Source of the DNA: a virus | Strand: one strand, 5' to 3' | IMG/VR virus record: IMGVR_UViG_3300017720_001307 | Location: 1 to 23,845 of that record | Length of the DNA stretch: 23,845 bases | In this document: piece by piece, positions 15,969 to 23,845 of the stretch | Layout: every line of letters starts with the position of its first letter | Numbering within the stretch: position 1 is the stretch's first letter | The notes under the pieces: model-generated | The model's input: only the letters and a program-made list of their open reading frames with translations | Databases searched by the model: none | Told to the model about the DNA's origin: nothing | Translations under genes and position numbers: made by a program

Positions 15969-16727
15969 GTTTTGTGGTAACTCAGCAGAACCTACATATA
16001 TAGGTTTTCTTTTCATTTGATTACCAGCAGCGAATTTAGCACCTTCTTTTATATACCCAGTTAAGAATGCTCTTCTAAATCTTTTTGATGTATTTGGTTC
16101 TGAACCATGTATTACGTTTGAATGTAGTAAAGCAATCTGTCCTTTTCTTAGATAACCATCTATATGTGGAAAATTGTGGTCTTTTGGTAATACACAAGGT
16201 TTACCTCTTTCACTTCTCCAATTCTTTGGATTTGAACCTACTCTTTCTTCATCTACCTCAATTGGTAACCTACCTAAGTGATGAGACCCCTCTAAATACC
16301 AAACAGAACCATTATTTGGGTCGTGATTATCTATAGCAACTGAAACATTTATTATTTCATTGGTATTACATTGTGTATAAAATATATTTTGATGCATATC
16401 TCTACCCAATTGTCCTGGTGGTTTATAATATGCCCAAGTTTGTACACCTAATATTTTAGAATCCATTAAAAACTCACAAGCTTCTATTACTTTAGGATGT
16501 TTCATTAATCCATCAAGTACTTTAGATTCTTTATGTGGGTACATATAAGGGTCATAATCTCCCCATTCACCTTCTGTATCGTTTTCTTGTCTATTAATTC
16601 TGATTCTTTCTAATTCATCTCCTATAGCATCAGCTTCTGATTCTGTTAAGAGATTTAAAATAGATACACCTTTGTATCTCCAATCAAATTGTAATTGTTG
16701 TTTTTCTTCTATTGATAAGTAACTCAT
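15963..16727 (-). CDS. PhyH-family Fe(II)/2-oxoglutarate oxygenase, HxN variant
   Basis: The 254-residue product has the phytanoyl-CoA dioxygenase (PhyH) fold pattern: WAYYKPPGQLGRDMHQNIFY (98-117), VSVAIDNHDPNNGSVWYLEGSHHLG (128-152), and LLHSNVIHGSEPNTSKRFRRAF (200-221). The iron site would be His112 and His207, with Arg218 binding 2-oxoglutarate. The usual HxD is HQN here (Asn114), so the carboxylate ligand is missing at its standard place. These enzymes hydroxylate varied small molecules or lipids; the substrate cannot be read from sequence. The gene sits between the baseplate block and the tRNAs, about 50 bases from its upstream neighbour, and its stop codon overlaps tRNA-Cys. A weak AAAGAAG stands before the ATG. 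Confidence 0.82.
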   Translation of the reverse strand: MSYLSIEEKQQLQFDWRYKGVSILNLLTESEADAIGDELERIRINRQENDTEGEWGDYDPYMYPHKESKVLDGLMKHPKVIEACEFLMDSKILGVQTWAYYKPPGQLGRDMHQNIFYTQCNTNEIINVSVAIDNHDPNNGSVWYLEGSHHLGRLPIEVDEERVGSNPKNWRSERGKPCVLPKDHNFPHIDGYLRKGQIALLHSNVIHGSEPNTSKRFRRAFLTGYIKEGAKFAAGNQMKRKPIYVGSAELPQNG

Positions 16728-16776
16728 ATAACTTCTTTAGTTTGTATATCTATATATATTAAGAAAATTAGAAAAA

Positions 16777-17460
16777 CTATTTTCTTGAGATATGATATTC
16801 TCCAAGATTTACCAATCTATTCTTTAAAGATGGCATTTTTCTTAATTGTTCTTCTATACTTCTTTTATTCGATGTATATACTCCCTTTTTCACATTTCCT
16901 TCCGCATCTTCATAATCCTCCAAAGGTCCGTTGATTCTCCATCTTAATTTTACTTGTTTGTAAAATGCATTAGTTGCTATTTGTGAAAATTTTGTTGATG
17001 AAACTTCACTAATAGGAGCTCTGTTATCATTTGCTCTTTGTACAAAATATCTTTTTACATATCCCCTTTTGTAATCTACATCTTTTGGTTTTGGTACAGA
17101 TGGTGAAACAGTTTGCCTAACTATAGATGGTACTCTTTTTACAGAATTATATGCTGATATCATTTCAGTATTAGATTGTTCTTGTACATAATTTTTCTTT
17201 AAACTATAAGGAACTACTTTTCTTTCTCTTTTTAGTTGCTTTAATTGTTCTTTAGTAGATTTTAGTTTTTCTTTTCTTTTTTTAAACTTCTTAACTAAAT
17301 CATAATCAAGTTTTAATTCTTTAACCTCCCTTACCCACTTTCGTTTCCTTCTTTTTAATTCTGTTCTTTCTGCTTCATCGGGATTTCTATCAAGAAAGCG
17401 TGCTTTATTATATCTTTCTTTGATTTTCTTTCTTCTACGTTCATTTTTATTATCTCTCAT
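16777..17460 (-). CDS. Highly basic protein next to baseplate hub, probably structural
   Basis: The 227-residue protein has an N-terminal half (1-95) packed with Lys and Arg and predicted to be long helices or coiled coil (for example ERRRKKIKERYNKARF, RKRKWVREVKELK, STKEQLKQLKRERK). The C-terminal part (about 130-225) looks globular: KRYFVQRANDNRAPISEVSS, FYKQVKLRWRINGPLEDYED, GVYTSNKRSIEEQLRKMPSLKNRLVNLGEYH. From memory this C-terminal pattern occurs in marine T4-like phage genomes near baseplate genes. The ATG follows the hub stop by two bases, so it belongs to the virion operon. A baseplate or tail role is inferred from position; the basic half could bind nucleic acid or an acidic protein surface. 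Confidence 0.6.
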   Translation of the reverse strand: MRDNKNERRRKKIKERYNKARFLDRNPDEAERTELKRRKRKWVREVKELKLDYDLVKKFKKRKEKLKSTKEQLKQLKRERKVVPYSLKKNYVQEQSNTEMISAYNSVKRVPSIVRQTVSPSVPKPKDVDYKRGYVKRYFVQRANDNRAPISEVSSTKFSQIATNAFYKQVKLRWRINGPLEDYEDAEGNVKKGVYTSNKRSIEEQLRKMPSLKNRLVNLGEYHISRK

Positions 17461-17462
17461 AA

Positions 17463-19736
17463 CTAATCATTAACCCTAAAGTCCCCCTTAATTGTTGTTG
17501 TCCATATACTTCCTGCTAAATTGTGAGTTACATCCATAACTTGAAAAAATCCACCATTTTTATATTTATCAGGTATTCCATCTACATTAAATGTATCACC
17601 ATGTACTATTCCACTAACACCATGTACAGTAAATGTATAGGTAATTGGTAATGGTACACCTGATGGATTACTCATTTTATTTTGGTCACCAAAGGAAGGT
17701 GCCATTTTCTGTGCAAACAATGCTTTATCTTCAAATACAGGAAATTGTAGAGATTCCACTAATGTGGATGCTGTTCTACCCTGTACATACTTTTCGTATG
17801 CACCTCCATCTAATCCAATTTTACCACTTTTAATTTTTGGATATGAACCAATTTTACCTAAAAAAGAATCATACAATGCAGCTGCTAATTCTTCTGAATC
17901 TTCTTTTGGTTGACCCGGTGGTTTTGCATCTTCCGCAACTGCATCTTTTTGATTCATTTCTTCTAACACCAAATCTCTTTTATTGGAGTAAATCCCTCCT
18001 CTTTTTCTTGTTGGATGTACATCTTCTTGAGTATCTACACCAGCTAATCTATCCGATACGATTGAATTCATCATTTCACCCGGTATATCAATACTCAAAT
18101 CCGATGATATAAAAAATGAGTCTGCTCCAGCGTGTTTAAATATAGAAGCTGGTACTTTACCATCCGATGTGAAGTTTAAATCAACTACTTGTAGTTCTAG
18201 CTTACAAGTATCTTTATTAGGTCTTTCCAGTATTTCAAATTTCCAAAGTGAATTAACTGCTTCAGACATTCCATTTAACATATCATACAATACATCTTGA
18301 TAAGTCATATTAGGTCTTTCCAATACTTCAACCGCAAAATCAAAGTTTATAAATAAATCATCCAAATAACCCCACCTATCACCGGGAGCGTTCCATGCAG
18401 CTGCTCCTCCACAAGTTGTACAATGTGAATCAGCTAATGGTTGTCTATATGGAAATTCAAATGCAGTTTCACCACTTTCTGTTTTAGCAGAACAATCTGT
18501 ATTCGTTTTTTCTGTTGGCTTACCCCCTTCTAAGAAGTCAAAGAATCCAAAGTCTGGTGTATTTGAATTAGGCACTATTAGTGTAGCTTTACTTGTTGAA
18601 AACATTTCATCAAATGCACTACAAATAGTATCTTTGGTATTTACTATCAATGGATAATTTTCACTACCTAATTTAAATCCTTTTTCTAAATCAATAAATT
18701 GTGCCGTATCTATAATTTTCTTTAACGTACCAAATTTAATAAATCTTTCATCACCAACACAAGATACACCTTCAGGTATAGTAGCTCTTTGACCCGAATC
18801 TGTATTTACTTTTGTATTTGTAGTTTCATCTTGTAAACTATCTTTTGTTTCTGGGTCAAAGTTTATGAAGTTTTCTTCTAATCCCAATTCACTCTCCAAT
18901 TTTTTAACTTCAGGTGTTAATCGTGATGATGGTAAATCATTAAACATCAATCTAAATAATTTTTGACCTGTACTCAATGAATCATCATCTATTTCATTTG
19001 GTCCGTATTTTTGTGAAGTTGCTGCTTCTTCAGCCTTTTCTTTTTCTTTTTTAGTAAATGATTTTTGTGATTGTAGTGTAGAAGGCATTTGACCTAAACC
19101 AGTACACTTTACACTAACTATAAATACTTCACCATTACTACTAATACTACCCCCAGTAATCATTCCGAAAAAACATTCATATGTTCCATCAGAATCTTTA
19201 TGTTTATTAATTACTTTTGTGTAATCATTTAATGCAGCAACAGAGTTTGTATCTAATGGAGTTAATTGAGTTATTGATTCTTCAACATTCCAACCAAATT
19301 CAATCATACAAGTATATCCTGGTTCTTGAAAATGTTCAGCAACTATTTCCATTTGCTCTAAGGTATAACAATTAATGTTGAACTCACAAGTTCTCGTCAT
19401 ACCACCTGCTCCGTTTTTAAGAGTTACGGAATCTATAAGTGGTCTTGGTCTTAAACCTCTACCCGGAGTATCATTAGTATTAACCGGCTTTCCTCCCCAT
19501 GTATCTCCTACTGTACCACCAAAGTCACCTCTACCATAAGCGGTTTGGTGCATATCACCTGAACCTGTATGGAATGTACTTTGTGATGGATTGGAATATA
19601 AAACTAAACCCGGCTCTGCACTAGCAGCTACCCTAAGCCAAGCTACTTTTTGAGTTGGGGATACTCCTTCGGAGTTTGTTTTCAATCTCCCTTTGACAAA
19701 ATCTGCAATTGGTCTATATGCGGGAAATGTTGACAT
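17463..19736 (-). CDS. Baseplate hub protein (gp27/GpD-like fold), large
   Basis: The 757-residue protein is probably the central baseplate hub. The first part (about 95-165: RPLIDSVTLKNGAGGMTRTCEFNI, YTCMIEFGWN) and the last 60 residues (TYTFTVHGVSGIVHGDTFNV, DGIPDKYKNGGFFQVMDVTHNLAGSIWTTTIKGDFRVND) have the gp27/GpD pattern: a beta-barrel that 'returns' as G-I--GD-F-V-GIP--Y---G-F-V--V-H-----W-T-IK. T4 gp27 has 391 residues, so this is almost twice as long. The extra middle (about 215-440) is low-complexity and includes a CTTC pair (SHCTTCGG). A repeated phrase, VLERPN and ILERPN, lies in the second half. Its ATG overlaps the LysM gene's stop (TAATG), so translation is coupled. Confidence 0.72.
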   Translation of the reverse strand: MSTFPAYRPIADFVKGRLKTNSEGVSPTQKVAWLRVAASAEPGLVLYSNPSQSTFHTGSGDMHQTAYGRGDFGGTVGDTWGGKPVNTNDTPGRGLRPRPLIDSVTLKNGAGGMTRTCEFNINCYTLEQMEIVAEHFQEPGYTCMIEFGWNVEESITQLTPLDTNSVAALNDYTKVINKHKDSDGTYECFFGMITGGSISSNGEVFIVSVKCTGLGQMPSTLQSQKSFTKKEKEKAEEAATSQKYGPNEIDDDSLSTGQKLFRLMFNDLPSSRLTPEVKKLESELGLEENFINFDPETKDSLQDETTNTKVNTDSGQRATIPEGVSCVGDERFIKFGTLKKIIDTAQFIDLEKGFKLGSENYPLIVNTKDTICSAFDEMFSTSKATLIVPNSNTPDFGFFDFLEGGKPTEKTNTDCSAKTESGETAFEFPYRQPLADSHCTTCGGAAAWNAPGDRWGYLDDLFINFDFAVEVLERPNMTYQDVLYDMLNGMSEAVNSLWKFEILERPNKDTCKLELQVVDLNFTSDGKVPASIFKHAGADSFFISSDLSIDIPGEMMNSIVSDRLAGVDTQEDVHPTRKRGGIYSNKRDLVLEEMNQKDAVAEDAKPPGQPKEDSEELAAALYDSFLGKIGSYPKIKSGKIGLDGGAYEKYVQGRTASTLVESLQFPVFEDKALFAQKMAPSFGDQNKMSNPSGVPLPITYTFTVHGVSGIVHGDTFNVDGIPDKYKNGGFFQVMDVTHNLAGSIWTTTIKGDFRVND

Positions 19737-20035
19737 TACTTGTTATTTAATTCGTTCTTAACTATTTCTAAATGATTTGCTGGTATTCTTAATATTGTAC
19801 CATCGGGTAATCCTAATTTACCATCGTGTATATTATTTGCTGTAGCTATTATCCACCAATATGCTGATGAACCATAGTATTCATTAGCAAGTGTATCTAA
19901 TCTATCACCTGTTTGGGATACTACATACTTATCTTCATTACTCTTAGGAATATTTTTTAATCTCCTAGCTTTATAGACAGTTCTACCATCAGGTGATTTT
20001 TTAGTTCCGTTTGTTTTGTATCTACTAATTGCCAT
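19736..20035 (-). CDS. 53: LysM-containing baseplate wedge protein (gp53-like)
   Basis: The 99-residue product carries one LysM-like domain at about 37-85: DKYVVSQTGDRLDTLANEYYGSSAYWWIIATANNI, then GLPDGTILRIP. Small LysM proteins of this kind occur in phage baseplates (gp53 of T4-like phages, protein X of P2-like phages), where they help build the wedge or hub rather than cut peptidoglycan. T4 gp53 has 196 residues, so this is a short form. It follows the tube-junction gene by one base and its stop overlaps the hub start. The gene number is a functional analogy and needs profile support. Confidence 0.75.
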   Translation of the reverse strand: MAISRYKTNGTKKSPDGRTVYKARRLKNIPKSNEDKYVVSQTGDRLDTLANEYYGSSAYWWIIATANNIHDGKLGLPDGTILRIPANHLEIVKNELNNK

Positions 20036-20036
20036 A

Positions 20037-21512
20037 TTAAGTTAATGAGTTAAAACTATATAAATTCGTTTTACCACTATTTCCTCTGTGCTCTACAAAT
20101 TTGAATGTAACAGCTACTTCTATAAAATGTGGTAATCGATAACCTTTTGATTTAGATGGAGGTGATGCCGAACCAAATCCACTTTTTCCAAAAAACTCAC
20201 CAGCTTCTCCCTCTTCTTCCGCATCAACACCAATCTCCCAAGTTCCATTATCAGGAATAGTGTAAGTTAAACTTTCAATAAAAGATGGTTTTTTTGCGTA
20301 CATATCACCTAATGTTAAAAATAAAAATGGTGCTTGTACATAACCAGGTGAACCCACATAAGCCAATGGGTAACATAATGATGTTAAATATTCTATTTTG
20401 TTCCAATTATTGATTAATTCTTTTAAATTCATTGGAAAAACAGTAAAATTAAAAGAAACACTTCTTTCTATACCCGAATATGTGTAATAGTTAAATGGAT
20501 TACCAACAAATTTAGCCGATTCCCAAGATGGAGTTACATTTTCAGTAAGACCTGTTATTGTAGCTCTAAAGTTAACTGCTTTACCACCTATAGCTTTTAT
20601 TTGTAATGGAATAAAATCCATTTTAGTGATTTCATTCTCACCAATAGTATCATGTAATCCAGCTTGATTAATACCATCTTGAGTATTTGAGAATCCTCTT
20701 TTGACTGGTAAATCATTTGTAGAATCTCTAAACTTACTATCTCTCTCACCTATTCTAGCTGCATCAGTACTTCCTGGTACTCCCGTTGCTCCATCTACAA
20801 CCTCACCACCAAAAAGTTTTGTTTTATATCCTCTACCAACTTTTAAATTATCTTTAATATATTTTTCAGGAGATATACCAACTAAATCAATAGCCAATGT
20901 GGTATCTGTACCATCTTGTGAAATTCCATCTTCAATCTGTTTTGAATATCGTGCATCTCCTCTATCAAAATATTCGGTTGGAATTGAAGCTGCATTACTT
21001 CCAGCTGATGGGGATTCACCGAATAACTTACCTCGTATTGCATCTTTAGCTGCTCCTATCAGTTTACCAGCTGCTTGTTGTGCTATCGTTTTAGGAGTAC
21101 CTCCACTTAATAAGTTACCCACAAATGAACCAGCTGCATCTGATTTGATTTTAGCTAATTCTTCAGGATATTTTACCATTTCAACTTTTCCTAATCTATC
21201 ATCATAAGAAGTTGGAATTATTGTTGTTGGTATTCCTAATTTTGAATTTACTTTATCTCTTAAATCTTTTATTTTACCACCTATTAAACCACCATCAGGT
21301 GTTTCTGAGAATGAAGCTCTCATATCTTCTACATCTTTAGTAGAACGATTTGCTATTCTTATTGCTTCATTACCATATAATAGGGGATTATTTAGTTCTA
21401 CGGCAGATTTGATTCGTAAACCACTTACTTCTTGTTCTAAAAAAGTATCTGGATTTGTTTCGATGTTTGTATCGACTGTACTGCTTCTAAATAATTCTAA
21501 TATCGTTGGCAT
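20037..21512 (-). CDS. Baseplate/tail-tube junction protein (gp48/gp54-like role)
   Basis: The 491-residue protein has an N-terminal and middle part that is polar and of low complexity (including a stretch rich in Gly, Ala and Asp at about 130-260). A C-terminal region (about 290-490) has a tube-domain pattern: INFRATITGLTENVTPSWES-like sequence, FVGNPFNYYTYSGIERSVSF, then FPMNLKELINNWNKIEYLTSLCYPLAY and a final EVAVTFKFVEHRG strand. The 'F-A-I-GLTE...P-W...Y-G...Y-Y-G-ERS-SF-F-V-P...EL...W-K...L..L-YP' pattern is, from memory, that of baseplate proteins that start the tail tube in T4-like phages. A Shine-Dalgarno-like AAGGA precedes the start. It lies between the tape measure and LysM genes, which supports the assignment. 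Confidence 0.62.
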   Translation of the reverse strand: MPTILELFRSSTVDTNIETNPDTFLEQEVSGLRIKSAVELNNPLLYGNEAIRIANRSTKDVEDMRASFSETPDGGLIGGKIKDLRDKVNSKLGIPTTIIPTSYDDRLGKVEMVKYPEELAKIKSDAAGSFVGNLLSGGTPKTIAQQAAGKLIGAAKDAIRGKLFGESPSAGSNAASIPTEYFDRGDARYSKQIEDGISQDGTDTTLAIDLVGISPEKYIKDNLKVGRGYKTKLFGGEVVDGATGVPGSTDAARIGERDSKFRDSTNDLPVKRGFSNTQDGINQAGLHDTIGENEITKMDFIPLQIKAIGGKAVNFRATITGLTENVTPSWESAKFVGNPFNYYTYSGIERSVSFNFTVFPMNLKELINNWNKIEYLTSLCYPLAYVGSPGYVQAPFLFLTLGDMYAKKPSFIESLTYTIPDNGTWEIGVDAEEEGEAGEFFGKSGFGSASPPSKSKGYRLPHFIEVAVTFKFVEHRGNSGKTNLYSFNSLT

Positions 21513-21523
21513 AATTTATTTCC

Positions 21524-23845
21524 TTATACTAATCCAAATGAATTAGATGTTTTTTTCTCAACAACTTGTTGGATTCCATCTGTAACTGCTTTTCCATCCA
21601 TAGATATATTTCCACTCTGCCTAACCGCTTGTATTAGTACATCCATTTTAGCTAATAATTCTTTATTAGATGATGATTCCGATTCATCTCCTCCAAATAA
21701 ACCTCCTACAAAATCACCAATACCACCAATTGCGCCACCAATTGCTTCACTAATTCCACCAGCATCGTTTACAGCGTTTGCAGCCATACCGATTGGAGTC
21801 ATTCCAATCATTTTACCCATAAACCCATCACCGAATAAATTAGATTTTTCTTGAACTACAGGTTTTGTTATGTCTGGAGCTTGTGGTATTAATTCAGCTG
21901 AAGCTTGTGGTATTAATTCAGATGGTGTTTTAGTAGCTATTAACGTATCTTCTGGGTCTGTTGATATTATGTTACCATTTTGTACGATACCATCATCAAT
22001 AGAACCTGCTACCTTCAGTTGTTCTGCTTCAAGAGATTGTTCCCCCGCCGTACCCATTGTAGATGTAACATCCGCAGAAGCAACTTCTGGGTCTGGTACT
22101 TCTTCATCATCACTAAACCAACTAAATGGATTTAATCCAGCTAAGTAATCTATAGCTTCCATTATAGGGCCTACTATATATTGCTGAACAAGACTTCCTA
22201 TATAATTAAATCCTTCTATCAATGGGTTTAGTAACATTCCAAAGAATTCTACCATAGGGTCTATTATAGTTCCCATAATAAATGAACTTAACATATTAAA
22301 TCCTTCAACAATTGGTCCTATCAATGATTTACCAAATTGTATCATAGGTTTTATAACATTATTCATTATAACTCTACCAACTGCTTGTAATCCTGCAAAT
22401 AAGATTCTGTAAGGAAGAGTTAAAATCTTTCCTATCTTCATAAATAAATCCCCTACAGGAGCTAATACGTTTTTGACTCTATCAAATATTGATGAGAATA
22501 TTCCTCCAATACTATCACCCACTCCACCAAATAAATTACTGAAGAAACTTCCGATTGATGGGAACATATCCACTATAGTCTCATAAAGTAGAGTTGGTAT
22601 TGCATAAAAGAACCTTAAAATACTTTCACCTATACTCATTAGTCCATCTCCAATTAAACTGAAATCTCCAGTAAATATTCCTTTAAATACATCATATATA
22701 CCTGATACAGCACCTAGTACCATTTTTAATGTATTTGAAAAGACATTAATTGCGAATGTTAGTGGACCTGCTAATAGAGTTCCTATAGTTTCAAATACTG
22801 CACCTATTCCAGCACCATCACCAAAAATATCAGACATTATATCTTGAATTGGTTTAAATGCATCCATAATTCCTTGAATAGCGTTACCAATCGGAGCAAA
22901 GAAACCTTTTATAAGTTTCATTATAGGTGATAATAACCCCATTATCATTTTACCAACAGGCATAAATGTCATCAATATATCTGAACCTATAGCTGATAGT
23001 TGATTAGCCATTTTATCAAATTCAGATTGCATTTGTTGATTAGCAATAACCGATTCTGTTTGTTTCTTTAAATCTTCATCCGATATATCTGAAAGTTCCT
23101 TACCACTAGCTAATAATTCCTCAGCTGCTTTCATTTGGTCTGCATCTAACTTACCAAATTGTTTTCTAAGATTTAATTGTTTTTGTATTTCTGCAACAGG
23201 CATACCACTAGCTTTAGCTATGGCATCTAATTGAAATTTGTTTACATTATTTAAATCAACTGTTTTTTCTAATGTATCTAATACGGATTGTTGAGCTCCT
23301 ACTATATTACCTTGAGCTGCTAATTCTCTTGCTTTGTTAAAGTTTATAGATTTACCTAACATAGCAGATGCCGTTAATTCATTTGTTATGCTACTTTCGA
23401 AATCTAATAAATTATCAGATACTTCAGCTGCCTGTTTTAGTGATGTACCCATTTTAGCAGCTTGAATAGCTGCTTTTGTTAAGTTACCAACTGAACCTTG
23501 GAAATAGGTAGCTGCAACTTCAGCACTATTGGCTATATCAGCCATTACTTTACCAGGCGCTACACCAGCTAATTGAGATGCTAATGCAACTTGTTGGACT
23601 TGATATTGGGCTTGTTCAGCTGATAATCCAGCCATATTTTGGAATACCTCATTAGCTCCTATAGAAGCTTGAGTAGCTATTCCCATATTTTTATTTAATG
23701 CTACTACAGATGTTAATACTTCTTTTGATGGTTGTACTAATCCTTCAAATTGATTCGTAAATTCAGCAGCTACCTTAGCTACCTCTCCCATTGAAGCTCC
23801 CAAAGCTACTGTAGATTTATATGATTTTAGAATAGTAGTATCTAA
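21524..23845 (-). CDS. Tail tape measure protein, 5' end beyond window
   Basis: The reading frame stays open to the right edge (LDTTILKSYKSTVAL precedes the first visible TTG), so at least 773 residues are visible and the true start lies outside. The N-terminal visible half is helical and Ala-rich, with a segment (ESSITNELTASAMLGKSINFNKARELAAQGN) typical of tape measure proteins of T4-like marine phages. The middle (roughly 275-560) is strongly hydrophobic and Gly/Ile/Phe-rich, with repeated MxxFxPI and IxGIF/IxGFF patterns, as expected for a protein that lines the tube and enters the host membrane. The C-terminus (KELLAKMDVLIQAVRQSGNISMDGKAVTDGI) is also family-like. The product sets tail length and is placed first of the baseplate genes seen. 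A short tandem repeat lies near the C-terminal linker. Confidence 0.85.
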   Translation of the reverse strand, partial: LDTTILKSYKSTVALGASMGEVAKVAAEFTNQFEGLVQPSKEVLTSVVALNKNMGIATQASIGANEVFQNMAGLSAEQAQYQVQQVALASQLAGVAPGKVMADIANSAEVAATYFQGSVGNLTKAAIQAAKMGTSLKQAAEVSDNLLDFESSITNELTASAMLGKSINFNKARELAAQGNIVGAQQSVLDTLEKTVDLNNVNKFQLDAIAKASGMPVAEIQKQLNLRKQFGKLDADQMKAAEELLASGKELSDISDEDLKKQTESVIANQQMQSEFDKMANQLSAIGSDILMTFMPVGKMIMGLLSPIMKLIKGFFAPIGNAIQGIMDAFKPIQDIMSDIFGDGAGIGAVFETIGTLLAGPLTFAINVFSNTLKMVLGAVSGIYDVFKGIFTGDFSLIGDGLMSIGESILRFFYAIPTLLYETIVDMFPSIGSFFSNLFGGVGDSIGGIFSSIFDRVKNVLAPVGDLFMKIGKILTLPYRILFAGLQAVGRVIMNNVIKPMIQFGKSLIGPIVEGFNMLSSFIMGTIIDPMVEFFGMLLNPLIEGFNYIGSLVQQYIVGPIMEAIDYLAGLNPFSWFSDDEEVPDPEVASADVTSTMGTAGEQSLEAEQLKVAGSIDDGIVQNGNIISTDPEDTLIATKTPSELIPQASAELIPQAPDITKPVVQEKSNLFGDGFMGKMIGMTPIGMAANAVNDAGGISEAIGGAIGGIGDFVGGLFGGDESESSSNKELLAKMDVLIQAVRQSGNISMDGKAVTDGIQQVVEKKTSNSFGLV
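21878..21921 (-). repeat. 24-base tandem repeat in the tape measure gene
   Basis: Two copies of a 20-base identical sequence (21878-21897 and 21902-21921), offset by 24 bases, encode the peptide ELIPQAS/AELIPQAPD in a Pro/Ala-rich linker before the C-terminal domain. The in-frame, eight-residue step points to a slippage duplication that leaves the frame intact. Confidence 0.8.

Noticed and set aside
20701-21207. Plus-strand open frame of 168 codons, and other plus-strand frames such as 21870-22148 and 15135-15428
   Set aside because: They lie entirely inside strongly supported minus-strand genes. Their residues follow from the codon pattern of those genes, and none shows a recognisable motif or a promoter.
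23801-23803. TTG at 23803-23801 as the start codon of the tape measure gene
   Set aside because: The frame stays open without a stop to the right edge of the window (14 further codons), so the gene is simply cut. This TTG is an internal Leu codon.

Overview
The window is a stretch of a tailed-phage genome of the T4-like (contractile-tail) type. Every gene I accept is on the minus strand, so transcription runs from right to left. The DNA is strongly AT-rich. A T4-style replisome (sliding clamp gp45, clamp loader gp44/gp62, single-stranded DNA-binding protein gp32, UvsX recombinase, Rnh/FEN-type 5' nuclease) lies in the same window as a tail and baseplate block. The host is probably a member of the Bacteroidota, perhaps a marine or freshwater flavobacterium. 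Five intergenic sites match the Bacteroidota sigma-A promoter (TTG near -33 and TAnnTTTG near -7). Almost no gene has a Shine-Dalgarno sequence, and the secreted nuclease has a signal peptide ending in the FAQ pattern common in that phylum. Host and habitat are inferences.

Layout in transcription order: (1) 23845-16777, virion genes: tape measure protein (cut by the right edge), a baseplate/tail-tube junction protein, a small LysM baseplate protein (gp53-like), a large baseplate hub protein and a very basic unrecognised protein. (2) 16727-13154, accessory region: a PhyH-type Fe(II)/2-oxoglutarate oxygenase, tRNA-Cys, tRNA-Arg, an LPD29-domain protein, a compact family A DNA polymerase with altered motifs, and a secreted DNA/RNA non-specific endonuclease. 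(3) 13142-10461: a 744-residue protein and a 131-residue protein, both unrecognised. (4) 10389-9449: a two-gene operon with a DUF1599/Nmad1 protein and a GAMT-like methyltransferase. (5) 9327-79, replication and recombination: gp32, UvsX, a small protein, Rnh, gp45, a DUF4338 (DruA-like) protein, a small protein, gp44, a full phage GroEL, a YubB-like protein, a zinc-ribbon protein and gp62.

The five promoters share exactly 20 nt between TTG and the -7 box and have a nearly invariant TTTCG just before it. They sit at the heads of transcription units in the replication, tRNA and metabolic part. None was found in the virion block, which suggests a different, probably late, transcription mode there. 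gp32 has its own AU-rich leader with a possible hairpin switch and the only strong Shine-Dalgarno sequence seen, which recalls T4 gene 32 translational autoregulation.

The points most worth a second look are the uniform promoter family, a DruA-like gene inside the clamp/clamp-loader operon, groEL inserted between the two clamp-loader genes, the unusual PolA polymerase next to a DNA-modification-type operon, a secreted nuclease, a PhyH oxygenase with HxN in place of HxD, and a zinc-less gp32. No gene-free stretch exceeds 300 bases.
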